This document shows positions 34,875-43,558 of a stretch of 64,000 nucleotides of DNA, piece after piece. Position 1 is the first letter of the stretch; each line of letters starts with the position of its first letter. Source of the DNA: CAZLMG01 sp964560765 (GTDB lineage Bacteria > Bdellovibrionota_B > Oligoflexia > Oligoflexales > CAZLMG01). The notes below the pieces were generated by a model. The model searched no databases and had not been told where the DNA came from. It was given only the letters and a program-made list of their open reading frames with translations. A program made the translations under genes and the position numbers. The stretch is taken from NCBI GenBank assembly GCA_964560765.1, contig CAZLMG010000011.1, positions 51,796-115,795 on the forward strand, written 5' to 3'.

Positions 34875-36566
34875 ATGGGCAAGGCTCTGAAGAAAGCGGT
34901 CGCGCACGCCACGAAGGCGAGCCGGACGCAAAAGCCTGAAGTGCGACTGATCCAGCCAGCTGTGAGTATTCACGATCGCACCCAGATCGAAATGGTTTTC
35001 TCTTATAGCCTGAATAAGGAAGTTTTGGCGACAAGCCAGGACGAGTGGGAATTCTCTGTCGATGCTTTCATGTTTCTTGCGCCACAGATGCGCATTACGC
35101 CTGAGTCGTATCCAAAAGAGAGATTTTACGAAGACTTACAGGTTTTTATCCGTCTTCGAGAGCCGCGACTGACATTCAAGCAACTGATGGGTTTTGGGCG
35201 AAAATCCAGCTATTCGCCGCTCAGATATGTGCAATCCTATCTGGCTGCGGCCAAAGATGGGAATATCACTGACGACCCGCAAGTAGCCCTTGAAGAGATC
35301 AAGGTATTTGGGTGCAGCTATGTCAGCTATTTCCTGCGCCGGGTAGAAAAGCATCGAGAGCGTCATCGCTTTGCATGCAGCCTTGCATCTGTGCGCGAAG
35401 CCGAACGATTGAAGATGCAGCGGGAAGCCATGGAGGACACACTCAAACTTATCAATCGTGCCTATCGGCTGTTGCACGAATGGCGGTCAGTCCTCGCGAC
35501 TACCGAAGCTCTCCCACCCAAGTATCTTGAAAGTTTGAAAAGAACGACGCGACTGGTTAGCGAGTATTGCGCCTATGGCTTTCGCGATGGGTTGTTATTC
35601 ATCCAGCGGATGCTAGATGAAAACGCAAAGTTGTTCGAGGACTTAGCCTCTTTGAAATTGCGTCGGCGGATTAAGGCACTTTTGCGGCATGAGCGTTGGT
35701 ACGCCCGTCGCGCTGGCATTTACTGGACTGAGGAAGGTGATGCTTTTGATCAACTCGAGCGCTATGTGTTGCGACGGAGCGAGCTCAAACGCAGTATTTG
35801 GCGCGTCTTGTACTTGAATGTTCGATCAACGAAGATCTTTCGCATGCAGCGCCAATTTGGTGCCATGATAGCTGCTGCAATGGCTGGTACCTGGGCTTTC
35901 ATTGCGCAGCTCATCATTTGGAATACATCCAGTTTTGATGGGTATCGCGGCCATATGGAGGGAATCAGCGCCTTCTTGGTCGTGACTGCATTTGTTATGG
36001 CTTACGTTCTCAAGGATCGGATTAAAGAGTTAGGTCGGAGTTATTTCCAACGCGGGTTTTTGAGTTGGATTCCAGATTTTGCCAACCAGATTCACTTCAT
36101 GGGATGGAGGTCTAAGCGCACCATCGGTAAACTGAGAGAAAAGGCTCGTATCGTCCATTGGAATGCTCTACCAGAGTTTGCCAAGGAGCTTCACGATGAG
36201 CACCTCGGCGAAAGCATGGATACCGATGATCGCTATGCCAATATCATCCATTATAAAAAGGTCGTCACCCTCGATACTGCTAAAATTCACGAGAATCCAC
36301 AGCCCGTGCGCGCTATCCACGATATCATTCGCATCAACGTGCACTCTTTCCTACAGCGTCTGGATGATCCTTTGCAAAAGGCGGTCGTCGTTCGAAAAGA
36401 TTTGTCGGCGGTTACATCGCACCTGCCAAAGGTGTATCCGTTGGACCTGGTGTTGCGGTTTTCTGCGAGATCAGGAGTCAAAGAGTACGTCGGATATGAC
36501 GTCATTCGGCTGTTTCTCACGAAGGATGGCTTAGCCCGAGTTGAACAAGTTATGCGCGTCAGCTAG
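34875..36566 (+). CDS. Unrecognised 563-residue membrane protein
   Basis: I do not recognise this family. About 325 residues of mixed, charged N-terminal domain, including a helical, possibly coiled-coil region (about 160-300, rich in Arg/Glu/Leu) come first. Two hydrophobic helices follow at about 329-349 and 363-380, with KDRIKELGRSYFQR after the second. The last 180 residues are soluble, with a beta-rich end (YPLDLVLRFSARSGVKEYVG). No signal peptide and no catalytic motif seen. Both large domains probably face the cytosol. It starts 11 bases after ruvB and may be co-transcribed with it. The start ATG has AAGGGCG upstream. Confidence 0.8.
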   Translation: MGKALKKAVAHATKASRTQKPEVRLIQPAVSIHDRTQIEMVFSYSLNKEVLATSQDEWEFSVDAFMFLAPQMRITPESYPKERFYEDLQVFIRLREPRLTFKQLMGFGRKSSYSPLRYVQSYLAAAKDGNITDDPQVALEEIKVFGCSYVSYFLRRVEKHRERHRFACSLASVREAERLKMQREAMEDTLKLINRAYRLLHEWRSVLATTEALPPKYLESLKRTTRLVSEYCAYGFRDGLLFIQRMLDENAKLFEDLASLKLRRRIKALLRHERWYARRAGIYWTEEGDAFDQLERYVLRRSELKRSIWRVLYLNVRSTKIFRMQRQFGAMIAAAMAGTWAFIAQLIIWNTSSFDGYRGHMEGISAFLVVTAFVMAYVLKDRIKELGRSYFQRGFLSWIPDFANQIHFMGWRSKRTIGKLREKARIVHWNALPEFAKELHDEHLGESMDTDDRYANIIHYKKVVTLDTAKIHENPQPVRAIHDIIRINVHSFLQRLDDPLQKAVVVRKDLSAVTSHLPKVYPLDLVLRFSARSGVKEYVGYDVIRLFLTKDGLARVEQVMRVS

Positions 36567-36934
36567 CTCTGTGGCTTTTGGCTCGGGTTTTTTGACTCCT
36601 GGCTAGGTGCACGGAAATATCGACCCAGATATCGCTGACATTTACGAGGCTCCTAAAGCCTCCTTACCAATTGATTTTCCTGTATCCCATTGGGAGCCGC
36701 CCTCACCGATTCTCCTGCTTTTTAAAGCCGCACCTAATCAATTAAAGCCCTTGGGGCTCATGGCCTTCAAGGCATTTCATGATTTACATTTGTAGTTTCA
36801 AATTCCGTTGAAACTCGTTCGTACGGCTGGATTCGTAATATTCGACGCAGTGAATTACTTGGATTATTTCGATTAATTCATTACACTTCGAATATGAATA
36901 CCCAGTGTGTTTAATATTCATGGAGGAAGCTGCA
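36567..36934. other. Gene-free region before the porin-like gene
   Basis: About 370 AT-rich bases. CCCGAG near the end of the upstream gene can pair with CTCGGG followed by six T at about 36579-36590, a possible weak terminator. GAGGCT (36646-36651) and AGCCTC (36657-36662) form a 6-bp hairpin. TTGGAT (36859-36864), 17 bases, TACACT (36882-36887) is a candidate promoter for the porin-like gene. A 62-codon frame from GTG 36607 has no ribosome site and is not called. Confidence 0.4.
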
Positions 36935-37963
36935 GTGATAACTCGATCACTAATGAAGTTGGGCTCAGGGGCTGTTGCCGTTTTAATGACAACCAATGGA
37001 ATGGCTGAAGAGGGTGCTGCCGCCGGGCCAAAGGTCGGCTTTGAATATCGTGGCGGCATGACTTATTCCGATAATAAGATTTATGACGAAGATGCGAGTT
37101 CATCCACGGATGTGTCCTTGGAGCGCGCTAACTTCACTGTGAACGGTACTGCCGGCAAAGGTATGGATTACCGCGTACGCTACAATTTGCTCAAAAATAC
37201 CCTTGAGTATGGCTATTTCACGCAAGATTTTGGCATGCTGAAGCTATTGGTGGGTCGCACCAAACTGAAGCAGGGCGGCTGGGAAGTTCGCAACAATGGC
37301 ACGTGGATTCTGAACACTTCGGAAGCATTCAGCAACCTGCCTTTGAGCAAGTATTCCGACGTTTTGGCTGTAGAGCTGGATGTTGCGGGCAAGCTAACTA
37401 TCCAGATTGCCAACGATGTTGCGGGCCGCGTGCGCCAGCCGATATACGCCTTGGAGTGGATAGGCAATTTTGGCGGTATCAGCCCGTTGGTTCAGTACGG
37501 ACGCTATGATCTCGATAACTCCCAGTACTTCGATGTGGGCGTGAAATACAAGCAAGGTGGCTTGGATGTCGAATTCGATTATTTTGCAAAAATGGATGTT
37601 ACGACTGTCGGTGACGACAAATTCACGAAGACCACGTCCAATCTCCATGCGCAAGCCGAGTACAGCCTAAAGGGTTTTACTCCTTTTGCTAAGTTCGACA
37701 TGTTCAATGTTGCCCAGCCAGAGGACTCGGACTTAGGTATGGAAGACGGAACGACAAACTCTGGTGTTGATGCCAATGGTAATTTGGTTATCGACGATAA
37801 CTCGACTCGAATTACGGTGGGTTCGTGGGTTGACGCATGGGGCGAGCATTTCCGACCTTATGCGGCTCTCTTCTACAATACTGGTAATTTCATGAACGCA
37901 GACGGTGACGAGGAGTCGCGCAGCAACATGGCGCTGAACGTCGGCGTCGCTGGGAAGTTCTAA
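36935..37963 (+). CDS. Porin-like outer-membrane beta-barrel protein
   Basis: 342 residues from GTG 36935, fixed by GGAGGAA 6 bases upstream; an upstream in-frame ATG would have no site. A signal peptide ends at about NGMA. The mature protein is made of alternating polar/hydrophobic strands with Tyr and Gly-rich turns (MDYRVRYNLLKN, EYGYFTQDFGMLKLLVGRTK) and ends in Phe (VGVAGKF), typical of barrels inserted by the BAM complex. LVGRTKLKQGGW resembles phosphate-selective porin O/P proteins. The pore's substrate is not predictable. It is a single transcription unit with a strong terminator. Confidence 0.8.
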   Translation: MITRSLMKLGSGAVAVLMTTNGMAEEGAAAGPKVGFEYRGGMTYSDNKIYDEDASSSTDVSLERANFTVNGTAGKGMDYRVRYNLLKNTLEYGYFTQDFGMLKLLVGRTKLKQGGWEVRNNGTWILNTSEAFSNLPLSKYSDVLAVELDVAGKLTIQIANDVAGRVRQPIYALEWIGNFGGISPLVQYGRYDLDNSQYFDVGVKYKQGGLDVEFDYFAKMDVTTVGDDKFTKTTSNLHAQAEYSLKGFTPFAKFDMFNVAQPEDSDLGMEDGTTNSGVDANGNLVIDDNSTRITVGSWVDAWGEHFRPYAALFYNTGNFMNADGDEESRSNMALNVGVAGKF

Positions 37964-38062
37964 GGATATTCTTAGCCAGTGGGTTCGGAGATAGATTCGG
38001 AATGGTTTATCGCTGAGTTGCTTTTTGTGCTGAATACCTCTCTGGCTCGGACGTTTTCTTTT

Positions 38063-38092
38063 GCTCCCTGAGTGCTTCTCAGGGAGCTTTTT
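38063..38092 (+). terminator. Terminator of the porin-like gene
   Basis: GCTCCCTGAG (38063-38072), loop TGCTT, CTCAGGGAGC (38078-38087), then five T. A perfect 10-bp stem. It ends just before the stop of the convergent uppP gene at 38097. Confidence 0.92.
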
Positions 38093-38096
38093 CTGT

Positions 38097-38879
38097 TTAG
38101 AGTGTCATGAAGAGGATGCCCGCTAAAATCACCCGATAGACAGCAAATGCCAGGAAGCCAAAGCGCCGAACATAGCGCAGTAGGAAGGAGATGGTTAGCA
38201 GGCCAACGATCAGCGAGCTGGAAAAACCAAGATAGAAAACTGGATCGTCAATACTAGCAGCGATGCTCCTGCTCTCGAGGAGTGCGGCTCCACCCATCGC
38301 AGGTGTGCCCAATAAAAAAGAAAAGCGCGCCGCTTCGCCGCGCTGAAAGCCTAACCAGCGGCCGGCCGTCATGGTCATGCCGCTGCGAGAAGAGCCAGGA
38401 ATCAGGGCGACCGCTTGGGCAAATCCGACAATCAGCGCATGGCGCCAATTAACATCCAGCACCGTGAGTTTGCTTGGCGCACGCTTATCGACCCACCAGA
38501 GTAGGAGGCCGAAGAGAGCTAAAGGCGCGACTGTTGTAAATGGTGTTTGGTGGAACACGGCCTCGATCTGCTTGTGAAATAGAAGTCCGATCACTCCAGC
38601 GGGAATCGAGCCCAAAATGAGGCAGATGAGGAGCCGGCGGTCGTTCGCATCCACGGCCCTTCCCAGGCAAATGCGAAGAGCCACCAAGATTAAGCGTCGC
38701 CAGTCCCGCCAAAAATAGGCGACCACCGCAGTCAGTGTGCCGACATGCAGCGCTACATTCAAGGAAAGTGGTAGCGTCTTGCCATCTAAGATCCAGGACA
38801 TGATGAGCAAGTGAGCAGAACTGGAGATGGGCAGAAATTCTGTGATGCCCTGGATGGCACCCAATAGGATTGATTCCAT
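38097..38879 (-). CDS. uppP: Undecaprenyl-diphosphatase
   Basis: 260 residues. Removes a phosphate from undecaprenyl diphosphate to recycle the lipid carrier of peptidoglycan and O-antigen synthesis. The active-site motif ESILLGAIQGITEFLPISSS opens the protein and GSSRSGMTMTAGRWLG is the second conserved segment. Eight or so membrane helices. A 10-bp hairpin just before the ATG includes the GGGAG ribosome site in its stem. Confidence 0.96.
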   Translation of the reverse strand: MESILLGAIQGITEFLPISSSAHLLIMSWILDGKTLPLSLNVALHVGTLTAVVAYFWRDWRRLILVALRICLGRAVDANDRRLLICLILGSIPAGVIGLLFHKQIEAVFHQTPFTTVAPLALFGLLLWWVDKRAPSKLTVLDVNWRHALIVGFAQAVALIPGSSRSGMTMTAGRWLGFQRGEAARFSFLLGTPAMGGAALLESRSIAASIDDPVFYLGFSSSLIVGLLTISFLLRYVRRFGFLAFAVYRVILAGILFMTL

Positions 38880-38883
38880 TTAC

Positions 38884-38906
38884 GGACTCCCTTGTTCAAG
38901 GAGTCC
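38884..38906 (-). promoter_or_regulatory. Hairpin masking the uppP ribosome site
   Basis: On the mRNA, GGACTCCTTG pairs with CAAGGGAGTCC with one bulged base and a two-base loop. The GGGAG Shine-Dalgarno bases are in the 3' arm, 9 bases before the ATG. The hairpin should lower translation unless opened. Confidence 0.5.
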
Positions 38907-38990
38907 ATCTTAACAGTGTCAATTTACCAGAGATAGCCCATGCTGATTAGGGCCTTAGGCATGGGGAGTGCAGAGAGGCAAATTAGGCGG

Positions 38991-39260
38991 CTACTTTTTG
39001 CCAAATAGCCGAGCGCCTGTTGCCATTAGCAAAGACACCAAGGACACCGCAAATCCAATTCCGACCAATAAAAGCGCCCAAAATGCAGCGATCGGTATGA
39101 AGACCACGCCGAGTATAACCATGAAGGGATTCTTGCGGGAGTAAATATCAGACTTCAGCCAATGAGAAAACTGACCGGTACGATCGATGGATTTTTCTTG
39201 CGCGCGCGATTTTTCACGCTTGGCAATCAGACTGTCATGTGTGACGACTACTTGTGACAA
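38991..39260 (-). CDS. Small membrane protein of unknown function
   Basis: 89 residues from TTG 39260, chosen because a strong GGAGGAT site (39267-39273) lies 6 bases upstream. Longer in-frame starts (ATG 39314) have no site. A basic soluble half (KREKSRAQEKSIDRTG) precedes two hydrophobic stretches (about 50-67 and 68-84) and ends ARLFGKK. Not recognised. Divergent from the small membrane protein that leads the XPB-Bax1 genes. Confidence 0.6.
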   Translation of the reverse strand: MSQVVVTHDSLIAKREKSRAQEKSIDRTGQFSHWLKSDIYSRKNPFMVILGVVFIPIAAFWALLLVGIGFAVSLVSLLMATGARLFGKK

Positions 39261-39364
39261 GATGCGATCCTCCGAGCGTGGATTATGCGTTATTGCAAGG
39301 CATTTAGCAATCATGCACGCTGGTTGGGTACTAAGACAAATGTGTATGGGTGGGGGTGAACTCA

Positions 39365-39604
39365 ATGGCTCCTGAACTACGAAGGTCTCTCCCAACCAGA
39401 CTGGTGGCTATAGCGTTCATCGCCATGATTTTATTGGGTAATTACTGGCTCGTCGAGCGGCTTTTGGGCCAACCGGCCCCTGGTTGGCTTTCGGCCAGTT
39501 TTGCTTTGGCCATCTTAACTGCGGGTGTCGGTGGTTGTGGCATGATGTTTGTTGCTTGGAAGTTGGGACGCAGCCAGCCTAGCGAGGCCGAGGATGAGCA
39601 GTGA
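39365..39604 (+). CDS. Small two-TM membrane protein upstream of XPB helicase
   Basis: 79 residues from ATG 39365, with GGGGGTG upstream. Two membrane helices at about 10-28 and 43-66, and an acidic tail (SEAEDEQ). The helicase ORF starts 11 bases before its stop, so the two genes are translationally coupled. No family recognised. AtpI-like small proteins have similar layout but no motif supports that. The coupling suggests a link to the helicase-nuclease pair, or simply leader gene status. Confidence 0.6.
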   Translation: MAPELRRSLPTRLVAIAFIAMILLGNYWLVERLLGQPAPGWLSASFALAILTAGVGGCGMMFVAWKLGRSQPSEAEDEQ

Positions 39605-40979
39605 GTCTCTGGAGCTTGGATTTGATCGCGGCGTTCTCGTCGTCAAGGGCCCACTCGCGGCGGAACTTCAGCAATCTGCGGGCCTGACTTGGGACGTGCG
39701 ATTGGAACGCTGGAGTTGTCCTGCGAATCAATATCGTCAGGTTGTGACCTCTTTGCATGAGAGCAAAGTGCCGTACACGGATCTTGCAAGATCCTATGAG
39801 CGTATGGAACTTGAGTTGAAGGAGCCCATTGTTCCTAGGCCGCATCAGCAAAGTGCTTTGGAGAGGTGGCGGCAGGCCCAACTGAGGGGTACCGTTTGCC
39901 TTCCAACTGGAGCTGGTAAGACCATCCTTGCGGTGATGGCCATGGCGCATGCCCAGAGACCAACGCTGGTGGTCGTGCCAACCATAGATTTATTGCACCA
40001 GTGGGTGGATGTGTTGACCACATATTTTCCTGGTCCCGTTGGTGCCTTGGGTGGCGGCAGCCATGAATGCGCACCTATTACTGTTGCCACCTACGACTCT
40101 GCTGCCATGCATATGGAGCGCTATGGACGACAATTCGGACTTCTGATCTGCGACGAAGTTCATCATTTGCCGGCACCTCATTATCAGCTTGTAGCCTTGG
40201 CTTCCATTGCACCTTTCCGCCTTGGTTTGACGGCGACCCTAGAGCGGAGTGATGCGGGCGAGGCATTTGTCTTGGAGCACATTGGGCCGCTCATTTATGA
40301 ATCCCAGGTCAGCGAACTCGTGGATACCGTTTTGGCACCTTACGATGTGGAGACCATTCAGGTTGATTTATCCGAAGAGGAGCAGCGCGAGTACCGAACT
40401 GCGCGTGAGCTATATCGGTCATTTTTGCGCCGTTACCAGGTATCTTTTGATCGGCCTGGTGGCTGGCAGGATTTTCTCCTCAAATCTGCGCGATTTCCCG
40501 GGGGAAGGGCGGCCTTCGCCGCCTATTTGCAACAAAAGCAGATAGCAATGGCTGCTGCCGGCAAGTTTACGGCGATTTGGAAAATCTTAAAGCAGCACAC
40601 TGGCGAGCGGACCATCATTTTTACTCATGATAATGAAATGGCTTATCAAATTGGCGAGCGGTTTATTGCACCTGTCTTGACGCATCATACGAAACTCAGT
40701 GAACGGCGTGCCATGTTGGCCGCCTTTCGGTCTGGCGAATTTACAGTTCTAGTCACTTCACGCGTGCTCAATGAGGGTGTCGATGTGCCCGAAGCCAGCA
40801 TTGCAATCGTTGTCTCAGGAAGCGGTGCCGTGCGCGAACATGTGCAAAGGTTGGGCCGAATTTTGCGCAATGTTCCCGGCAAGCGAGCCAGACTTTTTGA
40901 GTTGGTGGCCAAAGATACGGGTGAAGTTTCGACCAATCAAAGACGAAAGCAACACCATGCTTACCAAGGACTTACTTAA
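39594..40979 (+). CDS. XPB/ERCC3-type DNA helicase (SF2)
   Basis: 461 residues from ATG 39594, with GAGG 6 bases upstream. An N-terminal damage-recognition-like domain (1-75) is followed by two RecA-like domains. Motif I PTGAGKT (104-110), motif II DEVH (187-190), motif III TATLER (213-218), motif VI QRLGRILRN. XPB enzymes carry an RED motif after motif III; here it reads RSD (218-220). A thumb-like insertion lies between the two motor domains (REYRTARELYRSFLRRYQVS). The gene overlaps its neighbours on both sides. Archaeal XPB works with the nuclease Bax1, which is the product of the next gene. Likely role: DNA repair or DNA unwinding-and-cutting. Confidence 0.92.
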   Translation: MSSESLELGFDRGVLVVKGPLAAELQQSAGLTWDVRLERWSCPANQYRQVVTSLHESKVPYTDLARSYERMELELKEPIVPRPHQQSALERWRQAQLRGTVCLPTGAGKTILAVMAMAHAQRPTLVVVPTIDLLHQWVDVLTTYFPGPVGALGGGSHECAPITVATYDSAAMHMERYGRQFGLLICDEVHHLPAPHYQLVALASIAPFRLGLTATLERSDAGEAFVLEHIGPLIYESQVSELVDTVLAPYDVETIQVDLSEEEQREYRTARELYRSFLRRYQVSFDRPGGWQDFLLKSARFPGGRAAFAAYLQQKQIAMAAAGKFTAIWKILKQHTGERTIIFTHDNEMAYQIGERFIAPVLTHHTKLSERRAMLAAFRSGEFTVLVTSRVLNEGVDVPEASIAIVVSGSGAVREHVQRLGRILRNVPGKRARLFELVAKDTGEVSTNQRRKQHHAYQGLT

Positions 40980-42159
40980 TTTTCGGCGCCGGGGGACGCG
41001 GTTATATCCCCAATTCATCGATCCAGGGTCCGCCACCATCACGGCAATTGCGGACACCTTTCTAAAGGGCTACGCGGAAGGTTGCGGGCAACCTTTACCA
41101 AAAGTTCGCGCTGCTATTGAGGATGATTTGGGAGATTTGCCGCCGTACGCGGACGGATTTTTTAAGATTTGTGATGATCGCAGTAAATTGGAGTCTGTTC
41201 CAGAAGATCTATTGGAGTGGCGTTGGCGGGCGCTGAAATTGGGTGAATCCCTGCGAGCGACGGCTGAATCCTCGCAGCATTTAGTCAGCAGCGTGAGTGA
41301 GGTCATGGAGATTGGCGCTAGTCAACTCCGCGAGCGTCTATACAGCGATCTACCGCATCGACTGCGGTTAAAGGCAGGGCCGCATGACAATTCACGAATG
41401 TTGATCGACCGCTATAACTGTGGCCAGGTACAGGGGCTGCTGTTGAGCGCAGCGATGGTGCGCTGTACGATTCGTGATCAACGCCCCGCCGTACAGCGCC
41501 GGGTCTTGCAAAGCCTCAAATTTCACGGTCTGGTTGCAAATGTTATGCAGCGCAATTCTGACGGATTTGAATTTGAAGTCTCAGGTCCTCTGTCGCTATT
41601 TCAGCATGTACAGAGCTATGGGTTGCGGCTTGCGATGTTTTTTCCAAACCTGACGTTGGCGGAAAAGTGGGAGGTTCAAGCAGACATCAAGTTAAACAAG
41701 CGCGGCCTATTCGAGTTGAAATTGGATCAGCGCTCTGGAGTGACAGCTAACTTTGCCCGTGGAATTCCTCATATTCCCGAGGAGTGCACTTCCCTTGTAC
41801 AGCGCTGGAACGACCAAGAGCGAGCTTGGGCCATGAGCTTAGCGGATGGCTGGATTTTGGGGCTGGATGGCGAGTCCTTGGTTCCGGACTTCATGCTGCG
41901 ACAGGAGGGGCAGTCGCCAGTCGGGCTTGAAATATTTCACCGTTGGCACGCGGCCCAGGCGGCTTTGAGGCTCAACCTGCTTGCAAAAAACCCAGAATTT
42001 CGACTAATTGTTGCACTTGCCAAAGAGGTGGTGAAGTCGGACGGCGTGCAAATGGCATTAAGCACGCATCAGAGTTTGAAGGAAAGAGTGGTTATTTTTC
42101 GAGAATTTCCTACATGTGCAGACATATGGCGAGCGCTGCAGCCTTGGCATCAGTCATAG
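40957..42159 (+). CDS. Bax1-like nuclease (DUF790 family)
   Basis: 400 residues from ATG 40957, 23 bases inside the helicase gene. The N-terminal segment MLTKDLLNFRRRGTRLYPQF is characteristic of DUF790/Bax1. The C-terminal domain (about 295-380) fits a PD-(D/E)xK-like nuclease: VPDFML with Asp311 and VGLEIFHRW with Glu325. In archaea Bax1 binds XPB and cuts DNA on the 3' side of bubbles. The physical coupling of the two genes makes the same partnership likely here. The family assignment rests on recognised motifs and gene order, not on an alignment. Confidence 0.82.
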   Translation: MLTKDLLNFRRRGTRLYPQFIDPGSATITAIADTFLKGYAEGCGQPLPKVRAAIEDDLGDLPPYADGFFKICDDRSKLESVPEDLLEWRWRALKLGESLRATAESSQHLVSSVSEVMEIGASQLRERLYSDLPHRLRLKAGPHDNSRMLIDRYNCGQVQGLLLSAAMVRCTIRDQRPAVQRRVLQSLKFHGLVANVMQRNSDGFEFEVSGPLSLFQHVQSYGLRLAMFFPNLTLAEKWEVQADIKLNKRGLFELKLDQRSGVTANFARGIPHIPEECTSLVQRWNDQERAWAMSLADGWILGLDGESLVPDFMLRQEGQSPVGLEIFHRWHAAQAALRLNLLAKNPEFRLIVALAKEVVKSDGVQMALSTHQSLKERVVIFREFPTCADIWRALQPWHQS

Positions 42160-42223
42160 CGACATCTGTGTTATTGTTAAGCTGGTAAGTGGCCGCGCCG
42201 ATAGATCAAGGGAATGAAGACAG

Positions 42224-43537
42224 ATGGCGAACCAATCGACCAGACCTGATGCGAGCCGACTTCGTATGAAAGAAAGTAAGACGCCGGAAGGCTCTACCAT
42301 TGAACAGGAGATTAAGCGCAAAGAGGCGGAGCTCGTTCGCTTGAAGAATCGAGCCAAAGTGCGTAAGCCAGCTCCGTCGCCGTTGAATGCAGTCGCTCCG
42401 TCCGCACCCGTCGAGGCTAGACCCATGACTCAAGAAGTTCGAACAGTTGATGTGCCATCGGCAGCTCCTGAAGGGCGCGCTGATAAGCTATTTCACGTAC
42501 TGAAAGCAGCCCAGGGCAAGCGCTTGCTCATTTGTATTAAGGGTTATCCTGATCCAGATAACATTGCGTGCGCATTGGCGCTAAGTTGGCTGGCGTCGCG
42601 CTTCCATATCGACTCCCGAATCATTCATTTTGAAGAGATATCTCACCATGAAAATCGGGCGCTGGTTAAGAAACTTGATCTCGATATGGAACACTACTCC
42701 AGCGACACTGATCTAACCGGCTTTGATTATTTTGCCATTAATGATTCACAAAGCCCGGAGCTGCCGATCAAACTTCCGGAAACCTGTAAGCTGCTGTCTT
42801 TTGTCGATCACCACAAAACACTTGGTACAGTCGAATCTGCGTTTCTGGACATACGCGAGGATGCCGGTTCTACGGCAGCAATCTACGCGGAGTACCTCAT
42901 GCACTCCTCTGTAAAATTTGAGGGTCATGATGACTATGAGAGCAAAATAGCGACAGCTTTGATGCATGGAATTCGTTCCGATACAGACAATTTCCTGAAT
43001 GCTCAGCCGATCGACTACGCGGCAAGCGAGTTCCTTACAAAGTTTGTGGATCGCGATTTGTTGGCGCTAATATCTCGCCAATCCATCCCGGCAAAGACCA
43101 TGGATTTGACCCAGATCGCCTTGCAGCGCAAGGATATCAAGGGCAATTTCATGTTCTCTGGTGTGGGTTATGTTCGCGACGAAGATCGAGATGGAATCGG
43201 TCAGTGCGCGGATTACCTATTGCATCGCGAGGGCATAGACACCGTCGTAGTCTATGGTGTCGTCAATGGTGAATTCATCGATGGCTCATTGCGTACCAAG
43301 TCTCATACCTTGGACCCAGATAAGTGGATCAAAGACATCTTTGGTAAGGATCCGAGTGGAAATTTCTATGGTGGCGGTCGGCGCGATAAGGGTGGATTCC
43401 AGATTCCGTTAGGGGTCTTCTCCCATTGTTCAGACAAAGAGTTGCTCTGGATTTTGATCAAGAAGACGATCGACGAGCTCTTCTATGAGAAGATCGGTGT
43501 TGATGATCGGGATATGACTAGCCTCGATGCCGATTGA
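42224..43537 (+). CDS. DHH/DHHA1 phosphoesterase (NrnA/RecJ superfamily)
   Basis: 437 residues. An N-terminal extension (1-80) with a charged coiled coil (EQEIKRKEAELVRLKNRAK) and Pro/Ala linker precedes the catalytic part. Motif I YPDPDNIACALAL (the usual His is Tyr), motif III FVDHHKTLG, motif IV GIRSDTDNFL. The DHHA1 part has GGGRRDKGGFQIPLGVF. Relatives degrade short RNAs, pAp or single-stranded DNA using Mn2+. It begins 64 bases after the Bax1-like gene. It could supply end-processing for the helicase-nuclease pair, or be independent. Confidence 0.85.
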   Translation: MANQSTRPDASRLRMKESKTPEGSTIEQEIKRKEAELVRLKNRAKVRKPAPSPLNAVAPSAPVEARPMTQEVRTVDVPSAAPEGRADKLFHVLKAAQGKRLLICIKGYPDPDNIACALALSWLASRFHIDSRIIHFEEISHHENRALVKKLDLDMEHYSSDTDLTGFDYFAINDSQSPELPIKLPETCKLLSFVDHHKTLGTVESAFLDIREDAGSTAAIYAEYLMHSSVKFEGHDDYESKIATALMHGIRSDTDNFLNAQPIDYAASEFLTKFVDRDLLALISRQSIPAKTMDLTQIALQRKDIKGNFMFSGVGYVRDEDRDGIGQCADYLLHREGIDTVVVYGVVNGEFIDGSLRTKSHTLDPDKWIKDIFGKDPSGNFYGGGRRDKGGFQIPLGVFSHCSDKELLWILIKKTIDELFYEKIGVDDRDMTSLDAD

Positions 43538-43558
43538 TTTTCTGGCAACCAGTTAATA

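Noticed and set aside
36607..36795. 62-codon forward frame from GTG
   Set aside because: No ribosome site, no recognised motif, AT-rich non-coding surroundings; kept only as a note in the gap entry.
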